64,000 nucleotides of DNA, taken from contig NZ_JACHFN010000006.1 of assembly GCF_014201885.1 (NCBI RefSeq), forward strand, positions 1 to 64,000, written 5' to 3'. The stretch comes from Deinococcus budaensis (GTDB lineage Bacteria; Deinococcota; Deinococci; Deinococcales; Deinococcaceae). Made by a program: the position numbers and the translations under genes. The notes beneath the pieces were generated by a model that worked only from the letters and a program-made list of their open reading frames with translations, was not told the origin of the DNA and made no database searches. This document shows, one piece after another, positions 38,980 through 50,711 of this stretch; the first letter of the stretch is position 1; the number at the start of each line of letters is the position of its first letter.

Positions 38980-40224
38980 TCAGCTCTGTTCGGGAAGGGG
39001 CGCCGTCGCCCGCGCCGCCGGATGCCCGCTGCGCCGCGCCGGGCGGTAGAGGCCCAGGTAGATCGCCAGCACGCTGCCGGCGTACATCAGCAGGGTCCAG
39101 CCGAACAGCAGGTTAAAGGCGAGACCGAAAGGCAGCGCCCCGCGCACCACGCCCGACAGGATGCTGCTGGCCGCCCAGCCCAGGTCCCAGGCGATCACGT
39201 TGACGGCCGAGTACATCGGGCGGTCCTCGTCGGGCAGCGCGGTCATCGCGTAGGCGGTGTACACCGGCCCGGCGGCGTTCATCAGCGCTCCCCGGGTGAA
39301 CAGCGCCGCCGCGACCATCCACAGCTGCGGCGCGAAGCCCAGCACCGCCAGAAAAGGCAGGCTGGCCGCCTGCACCGCGAGCACGGCGGTGAGCTGTCCC
39401 AACCGCCGCACCAGCAGGGGTTGCAGCAGCGCCGTGGCGGCGGTCGCCAGACTCGTCCAGGCAAAGAGGGTGCCCAGGCTGGCGTAGTCCACCCGGAACT
39501 TGCCCTCGATAAAGACGTTCAGAAAAGGGATGGTCGCCCCCGCCCCCAGCCCGACGAGAACGTTGGGCGCGACCAGCCGGCCCATCGTGAGTTTGTCGCG
39601 GATGGCAAAGGAGCGGCCCTCCGGGCGCGGCTTGCCGGAGGGCCGCAAGAACAGCACCGGCACCAGCCCCGCAAGCTGAAACCCCGCCGACACCAGCAGC
39701 GCGGCCCGCAGCGCCCCCAGCCCGTCCGGCTCGGTGGCGGTCGCCGCCGCGTACAGCTCGGGCACCCGTCCGCCGAAGAGGTTGCCCAGAAAGCCCGCCC
39801 CGGTCATCAGGGCGCTCTGGACGCTGAAGAGGGTCACGCGGCTTTTCTCGTCGCTGTGGTTTGCCATGAAGGGCGACCCGGCGACCATCAGCATGGCGGC
39901 GCCTGCGCCTTGCACCAGCGCCCCCGCGATGGCCCCGGCCGGCCCGCCCGCCGTCGCCAGGACCAGCGCCCCGGCCACGCTCAGGACGCTGCCCAGCTGG
40001 ATGGTCCGCGCGTTGGAGATGCGGCGTGCCAGGGCCACCGCCGGCAGGCTCAGGCCCGCCAACGTCAGTGCCGGAAGCGCGTTGAGCAGCCCCTGCCACT
40101 CGGCCCCCAGACCCAGCGCCCGCAGGTAGAAGTTCAGGAACAGGGCCGCGAACGCCTGCGACAGCCCGAAGGTAAAGGCCGAGGCGAGGTAGAGCCAGAC
40201 CTGTCGGGAGAATTTCCAGGTCAT
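38980..40224 (-). CDS. MFS transporter
   Basis: This 414-residue membrane protein has twelve predicted helices in two halves (LYLASAFTFGLSQAFAALFLNFYL at the start; NVIAWDLGWAASSILSGVVRGALPFGLAFNLLFGWTLLMYAGSVLAIYLGLY at the end), with a positively charged central loop (FLRPSGKPRPEGRSFAIRDKL). Substrate cannot be inferred. It is followed by a short G/A-rich intergenic repeat and nth, also on the minus strand. Confidence 0.85.
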   Translation of the reverse strand: MTWKFSRQVWLYLASAFTFGLSQAFAALFLNFYLRALGLGAEWQGLLNALPALTLAGLSLPAVALARRISNARTIQLGSVLSVAGALVLATAGGPAGAIAGALVQGAGAAMLMVAGSPFMANHSDEKSRVTLFSVQSALMTGAGFLGNLFGGRVPELYAAATATEPDGLGALRAALLVSAGFQLAGLVPVLFLRPSGKPRPEGRSFAIRDKLTMGRLVAPNVLVGLGAGATIPFLNVFIEGKFRVDYASLGTLFAWTSLATAATALLQPLLVRRLGQLTAVLAVQAASLPFLAVLGFAPQLWMVAAALFTRGALMNAAGPVYTAYAMTALPDEDRPMYSAVNVIAWDLGWAASSILSGVVRGALPFGLAFNLLFGWTLLMYAGSVLAIYLGLYRPARRSGHPAARATAPLPEQS

Positions 40225-40360
40225 GGGCGGCTCCGCTTCGCGGCTCTGCGGGTCCGCCGGGGAGTGGGCAGTAGGAAGTGGGAAGTGGGACAGGCGCAGC
40301 GAGAGCGCAGAGCGCCAGCCGAAGCCCCCACCAACAACGGACCGCTCCCCACTGACCCCC

Positions 40361-41023
<663 letters not shown>

Positions 41024-41168
41024 GCGGGGCAGCCTACACCCCGCCTCCCCGGGGTGTCTGTTCCCGGGAGACACTCGGCGCGGCTGGCCCCCGCCTTGCG
41101 GCCCGGCGCGCCGCCCACCTGTGGCCCGCTGGCTGACCTCTCCCCTCTTGGCTCTGCCCCCCCCCGGC

Positions 41169-41198
41169 TTGCACGCGCCGAGGCCCCTTTGCTATCCT
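41169..41198 (+). promoter_or_regulatory. Promoter of tRNA-Trp
   Basis: TTGCAC (41169-41174), 18-bp spacer, TATCCT (41193-41198), about 33 bases before the tRNA 5' end. Confidence 0.6.
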
Positions 41199-41229
41199 GC
41201 CCAGGCTTGCGGGCGGCCGTGCCCGCGCA

Positions 41230-41306
<77 letters not shown>

Positions 41307-41312
41307 AGTCAG

Positions 41313-41340
41313 ACTCCCCCGCCTCGCGCGGGGGAGTTTT
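41313..41340 (+). terminator. Rho-independent terminator after tRNA-Trp
   Basis: ACTCCCCCGC (41313-41322) pairs with GCGGGGGAGT (41328-41337), 5-base loop, TTTT. Confidence 0.9.
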
Positions 41341-41362
41341 GCCTGTGCCCAGTTGCCCGACC

Positions 41363-42202
41363 TCAGCCCTCCTCCGCTGGCGGGGCCTCCTCCGGCGGGC
41401 CGGCGGGGTCCGGACCCGGGCGCACCTGCACCGCGCCGAGGCTGCCCAGCGCCGCGCGGGCCGTCACCAGCCACGCGGACGGCACCCGCAGTTCCACCAG
41501 CGCGCCGCGGGTCAGCAGGGCAAGGGGCCGGGCCAGCGCCACGCGCAACGCTTCCTCACCGCCGCGTCCCTGCCCCTCCACCCGGCCGAGGCCCAGCGTC
41601 AGGTTCAGGCGCAGGGGGCGACCGCCTGCGGGAAGGGGCGGCAGGCCCCCCACCTCCAGCACCAGCGGCCTGGTCTGCCCGGCGAGGCGCTCTCCTCCTC
41701 CCAGCGGCAGGGCGGCGCCGTCCTCGCCCGCGCGGGCCAGGACCTGCATCTCCAGCGCGGCGCCATGCAGGCCGGCAGCGTCCAGGGCCTCGCCCTCCCG
41801 CACCCCGGCCTCCGCGCGGCGGGCGACGTGGTGCATGTCGGCGGGGTGGCGGCCCCGCGAGCGCGCGACCGGCTGCACCCACAGGTCCCGCAGGTGGTCG
41901 CGGGCGGCCTCGCCGGCCGGGCCGTGCAAGATCGCCAGCAGCGCCGGCAGGGCGAGGTCGCTGTAAAGCCGCGCCGGGGCGCCCCCCGGCACCAGCCGCA
42001 GCCCGGCCAGGATCGCTTCCGTCTCGGCCGCCAGCGAGGTGCCGCCGGGGCCTGCCCCGCTGGCCTGGCGCACTTGCCGGGACCCGGGCTGCACCGCCCG
42101 CGCGGCCCAGCCGGAGAAAGTCTGACGCCGCTCGTGGCGGGTGCTTCCGTCGGTATAGACGTGCCAGAGGTCTTCCGGGTCCGGACGGCGGGCCTCAGGC
42201 AT
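41363..42202 (-). CDS. RNase H-fold domain protein
   Basis: This 279-residue protein starts WHVYTDGSTRHERRQTFSGWAARAV, the first strand of RNase HI with Asp18 in the metal site, followed by SLAAETEAILAGLRLV (metal-binding Glu) and ARLYSDLALPALL (second Asp), the order found in RNase HI. The canonical late His-x-x-x-Asn/Asp segment is degenerate (HHVARRAEAGVREGE). The C-terminal 130 residues are Gly/Leu-rich with a beta pattern and are not recognised. It may be a diverged nuclease or a binding domain. Confidence 0.7.
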   Translation of the reverse strand: MPEARRPDPEDLWHVYTDGSTRHERRQTFSGWAARAVQPGSRQVRQASGAGPGGTSLAAETEAILAGLRLVPGGAPARLYSDLALPALLAILHGPAGEAARDHLRDLWVQPVARSRGRHPADMHHVARRAEAGVREGEALDAAGLHGAALEMQVLARAGEDGAALPLGGGERLAGQTRPLVLEVGGLPPLPAGGRPLRLNLTLGLGRVEGQGRGGEEALRVALARPLALLTRGALVELRVPSAWLVTARAALGSLGAVQVRPGPDPAGPPEEAPPAEEG

Positions 42203-42409
42203 CGGGCAGGCCGGGAAAGTGGGGCAGGCCCGGCCGCCGCGCCGCGCGCAGGTGGCGCCGCCGGGGCCGCTCGTCGCCGGGGGCGGCCCCGGCGCCGATG
42301 TCGCGCCGTTCGCGCAGGGCGGGAAGCATGGGAAGCATCATTCCCGCCCGCTTGGCCCGGGTCAAGACACGGTGGTCCGGGGGCGCAGGGCCTAGGCTGG
42401 GGGCCTTCC

Positions 42410-43729
42410 ATGCCCGTGACTGTCCCGCCGCCTGCCGCCCGCCCCGACGCCTCCGCCGCCCTGCGCTTTCCCGAATTCCGCGCGCTGCTGCTCTCCTCGG
42501 CGGCCTCGTCGCTGGCGAGCCGGATGCTGGCCGTCGCGGTCGGCTTTCAGGTGTACGAGCTGACGCGCAGCCCGCTGGCGCTGGGCTGGCTGGGGCTGGT
42601 CGAGGCGGTTCCGGCGCTGGGGCTGGCCCTGATCGGCGGGCACTACGCCGACCGCCTCGACCGCCGCAGCATCCTGCTGGTGACCCGGCTGGTGTTCGCA
42701 GCCTGCGCGGCGGGGCTGGCCTTCGTCTCGTGGGAGGCGGGGCCGCAGACCCCAGTGACGCAGACGCTGGCGCTGCTGTACGGGCTGGTGTTCGTGGCGG
42801 GGGTCGCGCGGGGGTTCGGGGACCCGGCCTCGTCGGCGTTCGAGACGCGGATCGTGCCGGCCCCGGCCTTTGTGAACGCCTCCGCGTGGCTGGGCAGTGT
42901 GGGGCAGGCGACGGGCATCGTGGGTCCGGCGCTGGGCGGGCTGCTGCTGGCCTCGTGGAGCGCGGGCGGCACCTACGCGCTGGTCGCGGGGCTGACGCTG
43001 CTGGCCTGGGCGGGGCTATGGCGCATCTCGCCCAAGCCCCAGCCCGCGCCCCCGGCGCACGAGCGGCGGCGCGACAGCCTCCTGGGAGGCCTCCGGTTCG
43101 TGCGGCGCGACCCGGTGATCCTGGGGTCGATGGCGCTCGACCTCTTCGCGGTGCTGTTCGGCGGGGTGGTGGCGCTGCTGCCGGTCTTTGCCCGCGACAT
43201 CCTGCGGGTGGGGCCGCAGGGCCTGGGGCTGATGCTGGCGGCCCCGGCGGTGGGCGCCCTGCTGGTGATGCTGTGGGCCACCCGTCACCCGCCGCTGCGA
43301 AACAGCGGGCGCACGCTGCTGCTGGGGGTGGCAGGCTTCGGGGTCAGCATCATCGTGTTCGCGCTCTCGCGGGATTTTTATCTGTCACTGGTCGCGCTCT
43401 TTTTTACGGGTGTCTTCGACGGGGTGAACATGGTGATCCGCAAGGCGATCCTGCGGCTGCGGACGCCCGACCACCTGCGCGGGCGGGTCGCGGCGGTCAG
43501 CCTGCTCTTCATCGGGTCGAGCAACGAACTCGGCGCGCTGGAAAGCGGCGTTGCGGCCAGCCTGCTGGGCACGGCGCGCTCGGTATGGGCGGGCGGACTG
43601 GTCACGCTGCTGGTCGTCGCGCTGGTGGCGTGGCGGGTGCCGGGGCTGCGCTCGCTGCACCTGGGAGAGGAGGGGCCGGGGGACCGGCCACCCGAGCCGC
43701 AGGTGGGGGAAACGGTTTCACGGGCCTGA
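42410..43729 (+). CDS. MFS exporter (MFS_3/EntS-like)
   Basis: This 439-residue membrane protein has twelve predicted helices. FPEFRALLLSSAASSLASRMLAVAVGFQVYELTRSPLALGWLGLVEAVPALGLALIGGHYADRLDRR is typical of the MFS_3 group that includes enterobactin exporter EntS, with the G-x-x-x-D-R-x-x-R-R loop between helices 2 and 3. A charged loop (PAPPAHERRRDSLLGG) divides the halves, and the C-terminus is acidic and Pro-rich. Substrate unknown. The ATG at 42410 is preceded by GGGGGCC, not a strong site. Confidence 0.85.
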   Translation: MPVTVPPPAARPDASAALRFPEFRALLLSSAASSLASRMLAVAVGFQVYELTRSPLALGWLGLVEAVPALGLALIGGHYADRLDRRSILLVTRLVFAACAAGLAFVSWEAGPQTPVTQTLALLYGLVFVAGVARGFGDPASSAFETRIVPAPAFVNASAWLGSVGQATGIVGPALGGLLLASWSAGGTYALVAGLTLLAWAGLWRISPKPQPAPPAHERRRDSLLGGLRFVRRDPVILGSMALDLFAVLFGGVVALLPVFARDILRVGPQGLGLMLAAPAVGALLVMLWATRHPPLRNSGRTLLLGVAGFGVSIIVFALSRDFYLSLVALFFTGVFDGVNMVIRKAILRLRTPDHLRGRVAAVSLLFIGSSNELGALESGVAASLLGTARSVWAGGLVTLLVVALVAWRVPGLRSLHLGEEGPGDRPPEPQVGETVSRA

Positions 43730-43752
43730 GCCGCAGGACGCGGTCCCCCCCT

Positions 43753-44865
43753 CTACTCCCCGTCCAGGTCCACGAAGCGCAGGTCGAGGTCCGGCAGCCC
43801 TTCCACGAAGCCGTGCAGCAGCTCCAGCGCGCCCACGAGGTCCGCGAGGTCGAGCACCTCGACCGGGCTGTGGGTGGAGCGGTTGGCGACCGACACCGCG
43901 CCGGCCGGAATGCCCCGGCCCGCGTGTTGCAGGGCGCCCGCGTCGGTGCCGATGCCCTTCAGGAGTTCGTGCTGCACCGCCACGCCCCGCGCCCCGGCCG
44001 CCGCCTCCAGCCCGCGCCGCACGGCGGGGTGCGCCAGCGTGGAAAAGTCCATCACCTTGATCGCCGGACCCGCGCCCAGGCGGAGGTGTGCGCCCGCCAG
44101 TTCGGGCGTGTCGTCGGCGGCCGTCATGTCGAGCGCGAGGGCCACGTCGGCCCCGTTGGCCTGGGCCACCGCCTGGGCGCCGCGCAAGCCCACTTCCTCC
44201 TGCACGGTAAAGGCCACGACCAGCGTGACGGGCGGCGGCGTGTCGCGGTAGCGCTCCAGCAGGGCCAGCAGCACCGCGCAGCCCGCCCGGTCGTCGAGGG
44301 CGTGCGCCGTGTAGCGTCCGCTGCCCCGGCCCAGCTCGGTTAGCTCGCCCACGAAGCCGACCGGATCGCCCACGCGGACGTCCATCCCGGCGACCTCGTC
44401 TGCCGTGCGGGCGCCGATGTCCACGTACAGCTCGGCGTAGGGCACCACCCGGGAGCGGTCCGCGTCGGCCAGCAGGTGCGCGCTCTTGGTGCCGATCACG
44501 CCGAGCAGCCGCTCCTGAGACGTGCGAATCCAGACGCGCTGGGCAGGCAGAATGCGGTCGTCGCTGCCGCCCACCTTTTCCAGCCGCAGGAAACCGCCGG
44601 GCGTGACCTGCCGCACCCGGAAGCCGATCTCGTCGAGGTGGGCGGCCAGGATCAGGCGCCGCGCCCCGGGGGCTGCCGCCTCGCGCACGGCGACGACGTT
44701 GCCGAAGGCGTCCACCTCCACCCGGTCGGCCAGCCCCGAGGCGGCCCGGAACACGGCGCGAATCACGTCTTCCTCCGAGCCGCTGGGGCCGGTCAGGGTG
44801 ACGAGCAGGCGCAGCTGGGCGAGGATGGCGTCGGCGGAGGCCGCGTCGGTCGGGTGACTGGACAT
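43753..44865 (-). CDS. M42-family metallo-aminopeptidase
   Basis: This cytosolic peptidase of 370 residues has the two-metal site of M42 (glutamyl/deblocking aminopeptidases): AAHLDEIGF (His), HALDDRAGCAVL (bridging Asp), VQEEVGLRGAQAV (Glu base and ligand), ALDMTAADD (Asp) and TDAGALQHAGRGIPAGAVSVANRSTHSPVEV (late His). ATG 44865 is chosen because a TATCCT box ends 6 bases upstream, a leaderless signature; the frame is open 18 codons further. Members form tetrahedral dodecamers and degrade peptides after the proteasome or Lon. Confidence 0.92.
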   Translation of the reverse strand: MSSHPTDAASADAILAQLRLLVTLTGPSGSEEDVIRAVFRAASGLADRVEVDAFGNVVAVREAAAPGARRLILAAHLDEIGFRVRQVTPGGFLRLEKVGGSDDRILPAQRVWIRTSQERLLGVIGTKSAHLLADADRSRVVPYAELYVDIGARTADEVAGMDVRVGDPVGFVGELTELGRGSGRYTAHALDDRAGCAVLLALLERYRDTPPPVTLVVAFTVQEEVGLRGAQAVAQANGADVALALDMTAADDTPELAGAHLRLGAGPAIKVMDFSTLAHPAVRRGLEAAAGARGVAVQHELLKGIGTDAGALQHAGRGIPAGAVSVANRSTHSPVEVLDLADLVGALELLHGFVEGLPDLDLRFVDLDGE

Positions 44866-44917
44866 GCGGACAGGATAGAAGGCGCCGGGCGCAGGCGGGG
44901 GCTTCAGTGAGCCGCGC

Positions 44918-44952
44918 AACGCCGTCGGACCACCGAGAAGTCCGGCGGCGTT
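44918..44952 (-). terminator. 13-bp stem-loop after the aldo/keto reductase gene
   Basis: 44918-44930 pairs with 44940-44952 over 13 bp (one G-U). It lies 13 bases beyond the stop of the minus-strand gene at 44965. Only a short GTT follows, so it may stabilise or terminate the mRNA. Confidence 0.55.
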
Positions 44953-44964
44953 CTGGGGGCGGGG

Positions 44965-45984
<1,020 letters not shown>

Positions 45985-46026
45985 GGGGACACGTCCTTTC
46001 GGGGAGACGGGAGGCGCCGGAAAGCT

Positions 46027-46347
46027 TCAGTCCCCGCGCTCGGCGGTCGCCTCACGCAGCCAGGACTGGAACTCGGGCAGGGCGCGGTCGAAAGGCAGGG
46101 CGACGATCTCGGGGACCTCGTAGGGATGCATGCCCCGGATGCGGCTTTCGAGGTCCGGGTAGCGCTCGCCGGTCGTCTTGACCAGCAGCAGGGTCTCGGG
46201 TTCCTCGGCCACCTCGCCCTCCCAGCGGTAGACGCTGTGGACGCCGGGCAGTACGTTCACGCACCCGGCCAGGCGTTCATGGACCAGCGTCCGGGCCAAC
46301 TCGTGGGCGCGCCCGGAAGGCACCGTGACCAGCACGACAAGTGACAT
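46027..46347 (-). CDS. cutA: Divalent-cation tolerance protein CutA
   Basis: This 106-residue trimeric ferredoxin-like protein keeps the CutA motifs: LVTVPSGRAHELARTLVHERLAGCVNVLPGVHSVYRWEGEV and LLVKTTGERYPDLESRIRGMHPYEVPEIVALP. The family binds copper and other divalent ions; its cellular role is not settled. The ATG at 46347 has a TATGCT box 9 bases upstream; a longer frame upstream has no CutA sequence. Confidence 0.94.
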   Translation of the reverse strand: MSLVVLVTVPSGRAHELARTLVHERLAGCVNVLPGVHSVYRWEGEVAEEPETLLLVKTTGERYPDLESRIRGMHPYEVPEIVALPFDRALPEFQSWLREATAERGD

Positions 46348-46444
46348 AGCCTGCCCAGCATAGCCGGGGCGGCGGGGCCGCCATGCCCGGCGATTATTGA
46401 GCTTTCTCACGCGGGGGGCGGGGGGTGGGCCGCGCGGCCCGCGC

Positions 46445-46834
46445 TCAGGGCACCCGCAGGGCCGCGCAGTTCTCGCCGGGCGTCTCGGGGGCACCCTCGG
46501 CCACCACGATCTGTTCGTCGCCTCCCACAAAGCCCTGACAGCGGGCCAACACTTCCAGATACCCGGGGTCGAGGGCGCCGCGTTCGGCCTCGCGCAGCAC
46601 GCGCAGGTCACGCTCCAGCGCCGCGATACGCGCGTTGGTCGCGCGGGTGTCCTGCTGCCAGTTGAGGGTGCGGTAGGTCAGGTTGCCCAGCTGAAAGGTG
46701 AGCTGCACGATGCCCAGCCCGGTCAGGGCGCAGGCGAACATCAGGGTCAGGGGCAGGCGCTGCACCTGCCGCCAGCGCGTCCCCAGGCCCCGGGACGGCG
46801 GGGGCGGGGGCGGCGGCGGGTCCTGGGCGGTCAT
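46445..46834 (-). CDS. FtsB/DivIC-like septum protein
   Basis: This 129-residue bitopic protein has a Pro-rich cytoplasmic start (MTAQDPPPPPPPPSRGL), one membrane helix (LTLMFACALTGLGIVQLTFQLG) and a coiled coil right after it (WQQDTRATNARIAALERDLRVLREAE), the layout of FtsB/DivIC, which link FtsL and FtsQ at the division site. The region after the coiled coil has a Cys pair (RCQGF ... NCAAL). Sequence is too short and variable for certainty. It may form an operon with cutA. Confidence 0.6.
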   Translation of the reverse strand: MTAQDPPPPPPPPSRGLGTRWRQVQRLPLTLMFACALTGLGIVQLTFQLGNLTYRTLNWQQDTRATNARIAALERDLRVLREAERGALDPGYLEVLARCQGFVGGDEQIVVAEGAPETPGENCAALRVP

Positions 46835-46914
46835 GAGCCAGAGCATAGCGCCGCGCGGCGTGAGGGGCAGAGAGGGGCACAGAGCCGCAGCCCGCCGGGG
46901 CGGCAGGTGGTCTA

Positions 46915-47409
46915 ATGGCGGCCATGAGCATGAGCGAGACCGGACCGCGCCCCCCGGCGGGGGCCTTGGCAGACCTCGACTGGACGCGCGCCCACCGCAG
47001 CGAGATCCAGATGCGCTACGGCGACATCGACGCGATGGGGCACCTGAACAACGCCGTGTACGTCCAGTACCTCGAAACGTCGCGGGTGCTGCTGATGCGC
47101 GAGCTGGAGGTGCCGGACCGCGAGGACCGCTCGGTGATCGCCCGGCTGGAACTCGACTACCGCCGCGAGGTGCTGTGGGGCCAGCGGGTCGCGGTCGAGT
47201 CGCTGGTCGAGCGCCTGGGCCGCAGCAGTTGGACGGTGGTCTCGCGCCTGACCGCCGACGGCCTGCCCTGCGCCTACGCCCGCACGGTGCAGGTGCGGGT
47301 CGACGCCGCCCACCGCCCCGAGGTCCTGCCCCCCGCCCTGCGCGCCCGGCTGGAGACGCTGCTCGCCGCGCCTCTTCAGGCCGGGGTGGCCCCCCCCCGC
47401 ACCCCATGA
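46915..47409 (+). CDS. Acyl-CoA thioesterase, hotdog fold (4HBT)
   Basis: This 164-residue protein has the 4HBT signature RYGDIDAMGHLNNAVYVQYLETSR with the catalytic Asp in D-x-M-G-H-x-N-N, then RLELDYRREVLWGQRVAVESLVERLGRSSWTVVSRL. It probably hydrolyses acyl-CoA thioesters. AGGTGG lies 4-5 bases before ATG 46915; ATG 46924 is a possible alternative. The stop overlaps the start of the next gene (ATGA). Confidence 0.88.
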   Translation: MAAMSMSETGPRPPAGALADLDWTRAHRSEIQMRYGDIDAMGHLNNAVYVQYLETSRVLLMRELEVPDREDRSVIARLELDYRREVLWGQRVAVESLVERLGRSSWTVVSRLTADGLPCAYARTVQVRVDAAHRPEVLPPALRARLETLLAAPLQAGVAPPRTP

Positions 47410-47696
47410 GCGGCTCCCCGCACTTCGACGACCGCGTGCTGTACCAGGGCGACGTGTGGGTGCGCCTCGACACCCTGCCCCGGCTGCTGGCGGAAGGCTG
47501 GCGGCGCACGCTGGCCCAGGGCGGCGTGGTCACGGTGGTCCGCACGCCCTTTCAGTGGGCGATGGCCAGCCCGGTCATCGAGATCGAGACCGGCGGCTAC
47601 CTGGGCGACGTGGGCCTCTACGTGCCCGAGGTGCAGCTTGCGGAGGCCCTGGCGCTGCTGCGGGCCGACGATCCCGGCGAGCTGCCCGGCGCCTAG
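47406..47696 (+). CDS. Small conserved-type protein of unknown function
   Basis: This 96-residue protein begins MSGSPHFDDRVLYQGDVWVRLDTLPRLLAEGWRRTL and continues VRTPFQWAMASPVIEIETGGYLGDVGLYVPEVQLAEALALLRAD. The final segment looks like one alpha/beta unit; no family is recognised. It is translationally coupled to the thioesterase by a 4-base overlap, so the two proteins are likely made together. Confidence 0.65.
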   Translation: MSGSPHFDDRVLYQGDVWVRLDTLPRLLAEGWRRTLAQGGVVTVVRTPFQWAMASPVIEIETGGYLGDVGLYVPEVQLAEALALLRADDPGELPGA

Positions 47697-47722
47697 AGGC
47701 CAGCGCCCAGGCGCCGGGGGGC

Positions 47723-47751
47723 TACACTCTTTCCCGCTGGAAACGCTTCCG
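47723..47751 (+). promoter_or_regulatory. -10 box and LacI/cre-like operator upstream of the ROK kinase
   Basis: TACACT (47723-47728) is a likely -10 box. TGGAAACGCTTCCG (47738-47751), with arms GGAA/TTCC around ACGC, resembles LacI/GalR/CcpA-type operators and would overlap the transcription start, a position suited to repression. Confidence 0.45.
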
Positions 47752-47816
47752 GCCATCCGGCCACCCGTGACGCCCCAGACCGAACACCCGACCCGCGCCA
47801 GACGGAGGTTTTTCCC

Positions 47817-48742
<926 letters not shown>

Positions 48743-48746
<4 letters not shown>

Positions 48747-49141
48747 GCGGCCCCCGCCACACCCGGCGCGAGGTGGCCCTGATCGCCCACGACCGCCAGA
48801 AGCTCGAACTCGCCCTCTTCGCCCTCGCGCACCGGGAGGTGCTGACCCATTTTCCGCTGGTCGCCACCGGCACGACCGGAGGCATCCTGGCGAGCAAGAC
48901 CGGCCTCGCGGTCGAACGGGTGCTGTCCGGTCCCCAGGGCGGCGACCAGCAGATCGGGGCGCGCATCGCGGAGGAACGGGTGCTGGCCGTCTTTTTCTTC
49001 CGCGACCCCCTCACCGCCCAGCCGCACGAACCCGACGTGTCGGCCCTGGTGCGGCTGTGCGACGTGCACGATGTGCCGCTGGCGACCAACCCCGCCTCGG
49101 CGGAGGCGCTGATGCTGTGGCTGCAACAGCGCAGCTCGTAG
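48743..49141 (+). CDS. mgsA: Methylglyoxal synthase
   Basis: MgsA converts dihydroxyacetone phosphate to methylglyoxal, a relief valve for phosphate-starved glycolysis. At 132 residues it keeps ALIAHDRQKLEL (catalytic Asp-His region), VATGTTGGIL, VLSGPQGGDQQIGARIAE (the catalytic Asp in GGDQQIG) and FFRDPLTAQPHEPDVSALVRLCDVHDVPLATN. The GTG start overlaps the ROK kinase stop, which ties sugar phosphorylation to the bypass enzyme in one operon. Confidence 0.95.
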
Positions 49142-49155
49142 CCCGCCGCGCGTAG

Positions 49156-49194
49156 CAAAAGAAGGTGGGCAACGTTGCGCCCGTCGCCCACCTT
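49156..49194 (-). terminator. Terminator of the M29 aminopeptidase gene
   Basis: AAGGTGGGC (49162-49170) pairs with GCCCACCTT (49186-49194). Read on the minus strand the stem is followed by CTTTTG. It lies between convergent mgsA and the peptidase gene. Confidence 0.7.
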
Positions 49195-49212
49195 GCTCTC
49201 CCCGCCACCCGC

Positions 49213-50466
<1,254 letters not shown>

Positions 50467-50485
50467 AACCTCCCGGGCCGCGCCC

Positions 50486-50514
50486 TTGACGGCGGCGGGG
50501 ACGGCGTCTATAGT
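50486..50514 (+). promoter_or_regulatory. Promoter of tRNA-Pro
   Basis: TTGACG (50486-50491), 17-bp spacer, TATAGT (50509-50514), ending 15 bases before the tRNA. Confidence 0.75.
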
Positions 50515-50529
50515 TCTGTGGCTGGCCGT

Positions 50530-50609
<80 letters not shown>

Positions 50610-50610
50610 G

Positions 50611-50635
50611 AACCCGCTCTGAGAGCGGGTTTTTT
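50611..50635 (+). terminator. Rho-independent terminator after tRNA-Pro
   Basis: AACCCGCTC (50611-50619) pairs with GAGCGGGTT (50623-50631) around a 3-base loop, followed by TTTT. Confidence 0.9.
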
Positions 50636-50640
50636 CGTTT

Positions 50641-50711
50641 CTGCACGCTAAGCAGGAACGGCCACTCCTGCACCCAGCAGCAACCGGTGCAGCAACTGGA
50701 ATCCTGAGACC
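50641..50711. other. Likely attachment region with integrase arm-type repeats
   Basis: Between the tRNA terminator and the integrase stop are direct repeats CAGCAACCGG (50678-50687) and CAGCAACTGG (50690-50699), 12 bases apart, and two CTGCAC copies (50641 and 50669). Short direct repeats beside a tRNA and int gene are typical arm-binding sites. Confidence 0.45.

Noticed and set aside
40225..40360. G/A-rich imperfect repeat (AGTGGGCAGTAGGAAGTGGG) between nth and the MFS gene
   Set aside because: Short, imperfect and without a clear unit or pairing; possibly remnant repeat DNA, but it cannot be assigned.
42195..42341. A 48-codon Arg/Pro-rich minus-strand frame ending just after the RNase H-fold gene start
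   Set aside because: No ribosome binding site, no motif, and composition typical of noncoding GC-rich DNA. It could be a leader peptide, but there is no support.
41353..44343. A 996-codon plus-strand frame spanning the RNase H-fold, MFS and M42 genes
   Set aside because: Pro/Arg/Gly-rich nonsense covering three recognisable genes in other frames.
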